Origin: Colletes latitarsis
Lineage: Eukaryota; Arthropoda; Insecta; Hymenoptera; Colletidae
Direction: 5' to 3'
Assembly: GCF_051014445.1 (NCBI RefSeq)
Contig: NC_135141.1
Span: 10,602,001 to 10,666,000, forward strand
Length of the DNA: 64,000 nucleotides
The notes under the pieces were generated by a model that was given only the letters and a program-made list of their open reading frames with translations, was not told the DNA's origin and did no database searches. Positions 39,541 to 50,554 of this stretch are shown here, one piece after another. Both the position numbers and the translations under genes were made by a program. The number at the start of each line of letters is the position of its first letter. The stretch's first letter is position 1.

Positions 39541-41624
39541 TTAATTGACTGTTTCAGTGTGGTACCACATTACTACGCGATACGAACCAGAAATAACCCA
39601 GGATCTGGCTAACAAGTATGCGAAAAAAGCAAATGTATGAGCCAGATGAGGGCAAATCCCAGACATAAGCCAAACCTAACCGGTGTCATACTCTAAAATA
39701 TTGATCGAATCCAAGTTTAATTGACTGTTTCAGTGTAGTACGACATTACTACGTTATCCAAACCAGAAGAAAACCCAAGATCTGGCCAACAGGTATGCGA
39801 AAGATGCGATAGTATGAGCCAGATGAGGGCAAATCCCAGACATAACCCAGACCTAACCGGTGTTATCTTCTAAAATATCGATCGAAACTATGTTTAATTG
39901 ACTGTTTCAGTGTGGTACCACATTACCACGTGATACAAAATAGAAGCAAACCCAGGATCAGGCCAAGAAGTATGAGGAAAAAGCGATCGAGTGAGCCAGA
40001 TGAGGGCAAATCGCAGCCGTAACCCAGACCTAACCGGTGTTATCCTCTAAAATAAATATCGAAACCAGGTTTCATTGACTGTTTCAGTGTGGTAGCACAT
40101 TACTACGTTATCCAAACCAGAAGAAAACCCAGGATCTGGCCAAGAAGTATGAGAAAAAAGCGAACGAATGAGCCAGATGAGGGCAAATCGCAGTCGTAAC
40201 CCAGACCTAACCGGCGTCGTACTCTAAAATATTGATCCAATCCAGGTTTAGTGGACTGTTTCAGTGTGGTACCACAATACTACGTGATACAACCAGAAAA
40301 AGCCCAGGATCTGGCCAACAAGTATGCGAAGCATGCGAAAGTACGAGCCAGATGAATGCGAATACCAGACCTAACACAGACACAACCGGTGTTATCCTCT
40401 AAAATATAGATCGAGACCAGGTTTCATTGACTGTTTCAGTGTGGTACCATATTACTACGTTATCCAAACCAGAAGAAAACCCAGGATCTGGCCAAGAAGT
40501 ATGAGAAAAAAGCGAACGAATGAGCCAGATGAGGGCAAATCGCAGTCGTAACCCAGACCTAACCGCTGTTATCCTCTAAAATAAACATCGAAACCAGGTT
40601 TAATTGACTGTTTCAGTGTGGTAGCACATTACTACGTCATCGAAACCAGAAAACACCCAGGATCTGGCCAACAGGTAAGTGAAAGATGCGACAGTATAAG
40701 CCAGCTGAGTTCAAATCCCAGACATAAGCCAGACCTAACCAGTGTTATACTCTAAAATATTGATCCAATCCGAGTTTAATTGACTGTTACAGTGTGGTAC
40801 CGCTCTACTACCTGATCCAAACTAGAAAAAGCCCAGGATCTGGCCAACAGGTATGTGAATGATGCGAAGGTATGAGTCAGATGAGGGCAAATCCCTGACA
40901 TAACCCAGACCTAACCGGTGCTATCCTCAAAGATATTGATCCAATCCAAGTTTAATTGACAGTTTTAGTGTGGTACCACATTACTACGTGATCCAAACCA
41001 GAAAACCCCAGGATCTGGCCAACAGGTATGCGAAAGATGCGACAGTATAAGCCAGATGAGTTCAAATCCCAGACATAACCCTGACCTAACCGGTGTTATC
41101 CTCTAAAATATACATCGAAACAAGGTTTAATTGACTGTTTCAGTGTGGTACCACATTACTACGTGATACAAACCAGAAAACCCCAGGATCTGGCCAACAG
41201 GTATGCGAAAGATGCGATAGTATGAGCCAGATGAGGGCAAATCCCAGACATAACCCTGACCATACCGGAGTTTTCCTCTAAAATATTGTTCGAATCCAGG
41301 TTTCATTGACTGCTTCAGTGTGGTAGCACATTACTACGTCATCCAAACCAGAAAAAACCCGGGATCTGGCCAACATGTATGCGAAAGTTGCGACAGTATG
41401 AGCCAGATGAGGGCAAATCCCAGACATAACCCAGACCTAACCGGTGTTATCCTCTAAAATATAGATCGAATCCAGGTTCAGTGGACTGTTTCAGTGTGGT
41501 AGCACATTACTACGTCATCCAAACCAGAAAAACCCCGGGATCTGGCCAACATGTATGCGAAAGTTGCGACAGTATGAGCCAGATGAGGGCAAATCCCAGA
41601 CATAACCCAGACCTAACCGGTGTT

Positions 41625-41730
41625 ATCCTCTAAAATATACATCGAAATCAGGCCAACAAGTATGCGAAAATGCGAACGTATGAGCCAGATGAGGGCAAAT
41701 CCCAGACCTAAACGAGACCCAACCGGAATT
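41625..41730 (+). repeat. Truncated ~106-bp monomer
   Basis: ATCGAAATCAGG runs straight into CCAACAAGTATGCG. The usual TTTAATTGAC to GGATCTGG part (about 70 bp) is missing. CAGG occurs at both deletion ends in normal monomers, so a microhomology-guided deletion is likely. Confidence 0.75.
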
Positions 41731-41869
41731 ATCCTTTAAAATATTGTTCGAGGCCAGGTTTAATTGACTGTTTCGGTGTGATTCCACAATACTACGTTAT
41801 CCAAACCAGAGGAAAACCCAGGATCTGGCCAACAAGTATGCGAAAATAGCGACCATATGAGCCAGATGA

Positions 41870-41896
41870 GGGCAAATACCAGACCTAACAGGTGCT
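41870..41896 (+). repeat. Monomer lacking one 11-bp internal unit
   Basis: ATACCAGACCTAACAGGTG has one copy of the CCAGACNTAAC unit where most monomers have two. The distance from the preceding monomer boundary is 166 bp, exactly 11 less than 177. Similar losses lie near 43,447-43,464, 43,964-43,984 and 44,478-44,499. Confidence 0.7.
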
Positions 41897-44800
41897 ATCT
41901 TCTAAAATATTGTCCGGGGCCAGGTTTGATTGACTGTTTCAGTGTGGTACCACAATACTACGTGATACAACCAGAAAAAGCCCAGGATCTGGCCAACAAG
42001 TATGCGAAGCATGCGAATGTACGAGCCAGATGAATGCGAATACCAGACCTAACACAGACACAACCGGTGTTATCCTCTAAAATATAGATCGAGGCCAGGT
42101 TTCATTGACGTTTCACTGTCGTACAACATTACTACGTTATCCAAACCAGAAGAAAACCCAGGATCTGGCCAAGAAGTATGAGAAAAGAGCGAACGAATGA
42201 GCCAGATGAGGGCAAATCGCAGTCGTAACCCAGACCTAACCGGTGTTATCGTCTAAAATATTGTTCCAATCCAAGTTTAATTGACTGTTACAGTGGTAGC
42301 ACATTACTACGCCATCCAAACCAGAAAAAACCCAGGATCTCGCCAACAGGTATGCGGGTGATGCGAAAGTATGAGCCAGATGAGGGCAAATCCTAGGCAT
42401 AACCCTGACCTTACCGGTGTTATCCTCTAGTATATAGATCGAATCCAGGTTTAGTGGACTGTTTCAGTGTGGTACCACATTTCTACGCGATACGAACCAG
42501 AAATAACTCAGGATCTGGCTGACAAGTATGCGAAAAAAGCAAATGTATGAACCAGATGAGAGCAAATCCCAGACATAACCTAGACCTAACCGGTGTTATC
42601 CTCTAAAATATAGATCGAAACTATGTTTAATTGACTGTTTCAGTGTGGTACCACATTACTACGTGATACAAAATAGAAGCAAACCCAGGATCAGGCGAAG
42701 AAGTATGCGAAAAATGCGAACGTATGAGCCAGATGAGGGTAAATCCGAGACCTAAACGAGACCCAACCGGAATTATCCTTTAAAATATTGCTCGAGGCCA
42801 GGTGTAATTGACTGTTTCGGTGTGATTCCAGAATACTACGTTATCCAAACCAGAGGAAAACCCAGGAACTGGCCAACAAATATGCGAAAATAGCGAACGT
42901 ATGAGCCCGATGAGGGCAAATTCCAGACCTAACACAAACCTAACCGGTGTTATCCTCAATAATATTGTTCGTACCCATGTTTCGTTGACTGTTCCAGTGT
43001 GGTACCACCTTACTACGTGATCCAAACCAGAAGAAAACCCAGGATCTGGCCAAGAAGTATGCGAAAAATGCGAAAGTATGAGCCAGATGCGGGCAAATCC
43101 CAGACCTAAACGAGACCCAACCGGTATAATCCTTTAAAATACTGATCGAGGCCAGGTTTAATTGAATGTTTCAGTGTGGTGCCACATTACTACGTGATCC
43201 AAACCAGAAATAGTCCGGGATCTGGCCAACAAGTATGCGTAAGTGCGAAAGTATGAGCCAGATGATTGCAAATACCAGACCTACCACAAACCAAACCGGT
43301 GTTATCCTCTCACGTATTGATCGTATCCGGGTTTAATTGACTGTTTCAATGTGGTACCACAATACTACGTTATCCAAACCAGAAGCAAACCCCGGATCTG
43401 GCCAACAAGTATGCGAGAAGTACGAAAGTTTGGGCAGATGGGGTCAAATAACAGACCTAATTGGTGTTATCCTTTAAAATATTGACACGGGCCTGATTTA
43501 ATTGACTGTTTCAGTGTGGCACCACATTACTACGTGATCCTAAACCAGAAAAAGCCCAGGATATGTACAACACGCATGCAGAAGTGCGAAAGTATGAGCC
43601 AGATGATTGCAAATACCAGACATAACCCAGATCTAACCGGTGTTATCCTCTAAAATATAGATCGAAACTATGTTTAGTTGACTGTTTCAGTGTGGTACCA
43701 CATTACTACGTGATACAAAATAGAAGCAAACCCAGGATCGGGCCAAGAAGTATGCGAAAAATGCGGACGTATGAGCCAGATGAGGGCAAATACCAGACCT
43801 AAACGAGACCCAACCGGTATTACCCTTTAAAATATTGTTCGAGGCCAGGTTTAATTGACTGTTTCGTGTGATTCCACAATACTACGTTATCCAAACCAGA
43901 GGAAAACCCAGGATCTGCCCAACAAGTATGCGAAAATAGCGAACGTATGAGCCAGATGAGGGCCAATACCAGACCTAACTGGTGCTATCCTCTAAAATAT
44001 TGTCCGGGGCCAGGTTTAATTGACTGTTTCGGTGTGGTACCACAATACTACGTGATCCAACCAGGAAAAGCCCAGGTTCTGGCCAACAAATATGCGAAGC
44101 ATGCGAAAGTATGAGCCAGATGAATGCGAACACCAGACCTAACACAGACACAACCGGTGTTATCCTCTAAAATATAGATCGAGGCCAGGTTTCATTGACT
44201 GTTTCAGTGTGGTGCCACATTACAACGTGATCCAAACCAGAAAAAAACCCAGGATCTGTCCAATGAGTATGCGAAAAATGCGGAGGTATGAGTCAGATGA
44301 TGGCAAATCCCAGACCTAACCCAGACCTAACCGGTAAAACCTCGAAAATATTGACCGAGACCAGGTTTAATTGACTGTTTCAGTGTGGTACCACATTACT
44401 ATGTGATCCAAACCAGAAGAAAACTCAGGATCTGGCCAACAAGTATGGGAAAAATGCGAAAGTATGAGGCAGATGTGGTCAAAAACCAGTCCTAAGTGGT
44501 GTTATCCTTTAAAGTATTGATTGGGGCCTGCTTTAATTGACTGTTTCTGTGTGGTACCTCATTACCATGTGATCCAAACCAGAAAATGCCAAGGATCTTG
44601 CCAACAAGTATGCGACGAATGCGAAAGTATGAGCGAGATGATTGCAAATACCAGACCTCATACAAATCTAACCGGTGTTATCCTTTAAAATATTGATCGA
44701 GGCCAGGTTTAATTGACTGTTTCAGTGTGGTACGACATTACTACGCGATCCAAACCAGAAGAAAGCCGAGGATCTGGCCAACAAGTATGCGATTAATGCG

Positions 44801-44990
44801 AAAGTATGAGCCAGATGATTGCAAATACCAGACATAAGCCATAACAAACCGGTGTTATCCTCTAAAATATAAATCGAAACCAGGTTTAATTGACTGTTTC
44901 AGTGTGGTATCACAATAGTACGTGATCCAAACCAGTAAAAACCCAGGATCTGGCGAACAAGATTGCGATAAATGCGAAAGTATGAGCAAG

Positions 44991-45472
44991 ATGAGGGCAA
45001 ATCCCAGACAGAAGTCAGACCTAGCCGGTGTTATCCTCTAAAATATTGATCCAATCCAAGATTAATTGACTGTTTCAGTGTGGTGCCACATTACTACGTG
45101 TTCCAAACTAGAAAGAGCCCAGGATCTAGCCAACAGGTATGCGAAAAATGGGAAAGTATGAGACAGATCAGGGCAAATCCCAGACATAAGCCATACCAAG
45201 CCGGTGCTATCCTCTAAAATATAGATCGAAATCAGGTTTAGTTGACTATATCGGGGTTATCCAAACCTGAAGAAAACCCATGATCCGGCCAAGAATTATG
45301 AGAAAAATGCGAACGAATGAGCAAGGTGAGGGCAAGTCGCCTATCTAAACGCGACCCAACCGGCGTTATCCTTTAAAATATTGATCGTGGCCTGGTGTAA
45401 TTGACTGTTTCAGTGTGGTACCACATTACTGCGTGATCCAAACCAGAAAACCCCAGGATTTGGCCAACAGGT
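44991..45472 (+). repeat. Left edge of the right-hand HOR domain
   Basis: From about 45,000 the monomers match the 46,920-47,340 part of the first full HOR copy (CAGACAGAAGTCAGACC, GAAAGAGCCCAGGATCTAGCC, a short monomer, GATCGTGGCCTGGTGTAATTG). Near 45,430 the order jumps to the start of the unit. It is a partial copy at the boundary with the heterogeneous domain. Confidence 0.8.
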
Positions 45473-47123
45473 ATGCGAAAGATGCGACAGTATGGGCCAG
45501 ATGAGGGCAAATGCCAGACATTACCCAGACCTAACCGGTGTTATCCTCTAAAATTTACATCGAAACCAGGTTTAATTGACAGTTTCAGAGTGGTACCACA
45601 TTACTACGTGACCCAAACCAGAAAACCCCAGGATTTGGCCAACAGGTATGCGAAAGATGCGACAGTATGGGCCAGATGAGGGCAAATGCCAGACATTACC
45701 CAGACATAACCGGTGTTATCCTCTAAAATATACATCGAAACCAGGTTTAATTGATAGTTTCAGTGTGGTACCACATTACTGCGCGATCCAAACCAGAAAT
45801 AGCCCAGGATCTGGCCAACAGGTATGCGAAAGTTGCGAAAGTATGAGCCAGATGAGGGCAAATCCCAGACATAACCCAGACCTAACCGGTGTTATCCTCT
45901 AAAGTATAGATCGAATCCAGGTTTAGTGGACTATTTCAGTGTGGTACCACATTACTACGTGATCCAAACTAGAAGAAGCCCAGGATCTGGCCAACAGGTA
46001 TGCGAAAGATGCGATAGTATGAGCCAGATGATGGCAAATCCCAGACATAACCCTGACCTTACCGGTGTTATCCTCTAAAATATAAATCGAAACCAGGTTT
46101 AATTGACTGTCTCAGTGTGGTACCACATTTCTGCGTGATACAAACCAGAAATAAGCCAGGATCTGGGTAGCAAGTATGCGAAAAAAGCGAATGTATGAGC
46201 CATATGAGGGCAAATCCCAGACATAACCCAGACCTAACCGGTGTTATCCTCTAAAATATAGATCGAAACCAGGTTTAATTGACAGTAACAGTGTGGTACC
46301 ACATTTCTACGTGATCCAAACCACAAAACCCCAGGATCTGGCCAACAGGCATGCGAAAGATGCGATAGTATGAGCCAGATGATGGCAAATCCCAGACATA
46401 ACCCTGACCTTACCGGTGTTATCCTCTAAAATATAAATCGAAACCAGGTTTAATTGTCTGTTTCAGTGTGGTACCACATTTCTGCGTGATACAAACCAGA
46501 AATAAGCCAGGATCTGGCTAGCAAGTATGCGATTAATGCGAAAGTATGAGCCACATGATTGCAAATACCAGACCTAACACAAACCAAACCGGTGTTATCC
46601 TCTAAAATATAAATCGAAACCAGATTTAATTTTCTGTTTCAGTGTGGTACCACATTACTACGTTATCCAAACCAGAAGAAAACCCAGGATCTGGCCAAGA
46701 GGTATGAGAAAAAAGCGAACGTATGAGCCAGATGAGGGCATATCGCAGACGTAACCCAGACCTAACCGGTGTTATCCTCTAAAATATAGATCGAAACCAG
46801 GTTTAATTGACATTTTCAGTGTGGTACCACATTACTACGTGATCCAAACCAGAAAACCCCAGGATCTGGCCAACAGGTATGCGAAAGATGCGAAAGTATG
46901 AGCCAGATGAGGGCAGATCCCAGACAGAAGCCAGACCTAACCGGTGTTATCCTCTAAAATATTGATCCAATCCAAGATTAATTGACTGTTTCAGTGTGGT
47001 ACCACATTACTACGTGTTCCAAACTAGAAAGAGCCCAGGTTCTAGCCAACAGGTATGCGAAAAATGGGAAAGTATGAGACAGATCAGGGCAAATCCCAGA
47101 CATAAGCCATACCAAGCCGGTGC

Positions 47124-47282
47124 TATCCTCTAAAATATAGATCGAAATCAGGTTTAGTTGACTATATCGGGGTTATCCAAACCTGAAGAAAACCCAGGAT
47201 CTGGCCAAGAATTATGAGAAAAATGCGAACGTATGAGCAAGGTGAGGGCAAGTCGCCTATTTAAACGAGACCCAACCGGTGT
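47124..47282 (+). repeat. Short 159-bp monomer type
   Basis: In this type GACTATATCGGGGTTATCC replaces the normal GACTGTTTCAG...GTGATCC, removing about 18 bp including the 12-bp palindrome. It is followed by AAGAATTATGAGAAAAATGC and GGCAAGTCGCC. The same type lies near 530-690, 4990-5150, 13,870-14,030, 16,128-16,286, 18,040-18,195, 45,210-45,365, 52,207-52,365 and 60,450-60,608, in otherwise different HOR families. Confidence 0.82.
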
Positions 47283-47525
47283 TATCCTTTAAAATATTGA
47301 TCGTGGCCTGGTGTAATTGACTGTTTCAGTGTGGTACTACATTACTACGCGATCCAAGCCAGAAAGAGCCCAGGATCTGGCCAACAATTATGCGAAGAAT
47401 GCGAAATTATGAGCCAGATGAGGGCAAATCCCAGACATTACCCAGACATAACCGGTGTTATCCTCTAAAAATAAATCGAAACCAGGTTTCATTGACTGTT
47501 TCAGTGTGGTACCACATTACTGCGT

Positions 47526-48640
47526 GATCCCAACCAGAAATAGCCCAGGATCTGGCCAACAAGTATGCGAAAGTAGCGATAGTATGAGCCTGATGAGGGC
47601 AAATCCGAGACAAAACTCTGACCTAACCGTTGTTATCCTCTAAAATATACATCGAAACCAGGTTTAATTGACTGTTTCAGTATGGTACGACATTACTACG
47701 TGATCCAAACCAGAGGAAAACCCAGGATCGGGCGAACAAGTTTGCGATAAATGCGAAAGTATGAGCCAGATGAGGGCAAACCCCAGACATAACCCAAGCC
47801 TAAGCGGTGTTATCCTCTAAAATATAGATCGAAACCAGGTTTAATTGACTGTTTCAGTGTGGTACCACATTTCTGCGCGATACAAACCAGAAATAAGCCA
47901 GGATCTGGGTAGCAAGTATGCGAAAAAAGCGAATGTATGAGCCAGATGATGGCAAATCGCAGACATAATCCAGACCTAACCGGTGTTATCCTCTAAAATA
48001 TAGATCGAACCCAGGTTTAATTGACAGTTTCAGTGTGGTACCACATTACTACGTCATCCAAACCAGAAATAGCCCAGGATCTGGCCAACAGGTATGCGAA
48101 TGATGCGAAAGTATGAGCCAAATGAGGGCAAATCCCAGACATAACCCAAACCTAAGCGGTGTTATCCTCTAAAATATAGATCGAATCCAGGTTTAGTGGA
48201 CTGTTTCAGTGTGGTACCACATTACTGCGTGATCCCAACCAGAAATAGCCCAGGATCTGGCCAACAAGTATGCGAAAGTAGCGATAGTATGAGCCTGATG
48301 AGGGCAAATCCGAGACAAAACTCTGACCTAACCGTTGTTATCCTCTAAAATATACATCGAAACCAGGTTTAATTGACTGTTTCAGTATGGTACGACATTA
48401 CTACGTGATCCAAACCAGAGGAAAACCCAGGATCGGGCGAACAAGTTTGCGATAAATGCGAAGGTATGAGCCAGATGAGGGCAAACCCCAGACATAACCC
48501 AAGCCTAAGCGGTGTTATCCTCTAAAATATAGATCGAAACCAGGTTTAATTGACTGTTTCAGTGTGGTACCACATTTCTGCGCGATACAAACCAGAAATA
48601 AGCCAGGATCTGGCTAGCAAGTATGCGAAAAAAACGAATG
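47526..48640 (+). repeat. 705-bp offset tandem duplication inside H1
   Basis: GATCCCAACCAGAAATAGCC at 47,526 returns at 48,231, and the following ~410 bp stay nearly identical (GCGAAAGTAGCGATAG, GACAAAACTCTGACC, ATCGGGCGAACAAG). The text between the copies (47,960-48,230) resembles 49,150-49,470 instead, so the extra block is stitched from two parts of the unit. H2-H4 have only one copy. Confidence 0.85.
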
Positions 48641-50554
48641 TATGAGCCAGATGAGGGCAAATCCCAGACATAACCCGGACCTAACCGGTGGTACCCTCTA
48701 AAATATAGATCGAATCCAGGTTTAGTGGACTGTTTCAGTGTGGTACCACATTTCTACGTGATACTAACCAGAAATAACCCAGGATCTGGCTAACAAGTAT
48801 GCGAAAAAAGCGAATGTATGAGCCAGATGAGGGCTAATCCCAGACATAACCCAGACCTAACCGGTGTTATCCTCTAAAATATAGATCGAAACCAGGTTTA
48901 ATTGACAGTTTCAGTGTGGTACCACGTTACTACGTGATCCAAACCAGAAAACCCGAGGATTTGGCCAACAGGTATGCGAAAGATGCGACAGTATGAGCCA
49001 GATGAGGGCAAATGCCAGACATTACCCAGACATAACCGGCGTTATCCTCTAAAATATACGTCGAAACCAGGTTTAATTGACAGTTTCAGTGTGGTACCAC
49101 ATTACTGCGTGATCCAAACCAGAAATAGCCCAGGATCTGGCCAACAGGTATGCGAATGATGCGAAAGTATGAGCCAAATGAGGGCAAATCCCAGACATAA
49201 CCCAAACCTAAGCGGTGTTATCCTCTAAAATATAGATCGAATCCAGGTTTAGTGGACTGTTTCAGTGTGGTACCACATTTCTACGTGATACAAACCAGAA
49301 ATAACCCAGGATCTGGCTAGCAAGTATGCGAAAAAAGCGAATGTATGAGCCAGATGATGGCAAATCGCAGACATAATCCAGACCTAACCGGTGTTATCCT
49401 CTAAAATATAGATCGAACCCAGGTTTAATTGACAGTTTCAGTGTGGTACCACATTACTACGTCATCCAAACCAGAAAACCCCAGGATCTGGCCAACAGGT
49501 ATGCGAAAGTTGCGAAAGTATGAGCCAGATGAGGGCAAATCCCAGACAGAAGTCAGACCTAACCGGTGTTATCCTCTAAAATATTGATCCAATCCAAGAT
49601 TAATTGACTGTTTCAGTGTGGTACCACATTACTACGTGTTCCAAACTAGAAAGAGCTCAGGATCTAGCTAACAGGTATGCGAAAAATGGGAAAGTATGAG
49701 ACAGATGAGGGCAAATCCCAGACATTACCCAGACATGACCGGTGTTATCCTCTAAAAATAAATCGAAACCAGGTTTCATTGACTGTTTCAGTGTGGTACC
49801 ACATTACTGCGTGATCCCAACCAGAAATAGCCCAGGATCTGGCCAACAAGTATGCGAAAGTAGCGATAGTATGAGCCTGATGAGGGCAAGTCCGAGACAA
49901 AACTCTGACCTAACCGTTGTTATCCTCTAAAATATACATCGAAACCAGGTTTAATTGACTGTTTCAGTATGGTACGACATTACTACGCGATCCAAACCAG
50001 AGGAAAACCCAGGATCGGGCGAACAAGTTTGCGATAAATGCGAAAGTATGAGCCAGATGATTGCCAATACCAGAACTAACACAAACCTAACCGGTGTTAT
50101 CCTCTAAAATATAGATCGAAACCAGGTTTAATTGACAGTTTCAGTGTGGTACCACATTACTACGTGATCCAAACCAGAAAACCCCAGGATCTGGCCAACA
50201 GGTATGCGAAAGTTGCGAAAGTATGAGCCAGATGAGGGCAAATCCCAGACAGAAGCCAGACCTAACCAGTGTTATCCTCTAAAATATTGATCCAATCCAA
50301 GATTAATTGACTGTTTCAGTGTGGTACCACATTATTGCGTGATCCAAACCAGAAATAGTCCAGGATCTGGACAACAGGTATGCGAAAGATGCGAAAGTAT
50401 GACCCAGATGAGGGCAAATCCCTGACATCACCCAGTCCTAACCGGTGTTAGCCTCTAAAATATTGATCCAATCCAAGTTCAATTGACAGTCTCAGTGTGG
50501 TACCACATTACCACGTGATTCAAACCAGAAAACCCCAGGATTTGGCCAACAGGT

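Larger units (their letters stand above)
39541..44990 (+). repeat. Most heterogeneous monomer domain
   Basis: Neighbouring monomers differ strongly, and many carry small deletions. Recurring variants are GCGAACGAATGAGCC with CGCAGTCGTAACCC (about 40,150, 40,510, 42,190), ATGAATGCGAATACC (40,352 and 42,040, with a related CACC form near 44,130) and GAAACTATGTTTA, whose surroundings repeat at 42,600-42,960 and 43,647-44,000 (offset ~1047 bp). It separates the mosaic on the left from the homogeneous HOR domain on the right. No gene is visible. Confidence 0.8.
45473..50554 (+). repeat. Right-hand HOR, copy H1 (5082 bp, ~29 monomers)
   Basis: The phase is set arbitrarily at the ATGCGAAAGATGCGACAG that precedes TATGGGCCAGATGAGGG. 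H1 is the longest copy because a stretch near 47,526-47,935 recurs 705 bp later (48,231-48,640), i.e. four extra monomers. The rest aligns with H2 at +5082 before this stretch and at +4377 after it. Variants shared with H3 but not H2 or H4 include CCCAGGTTCTAGCC (47,033), GAGCTCAGGATCTAGCTAAC (49,654) and CTACGCGATCC (49,983). Confidence 0.92.
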
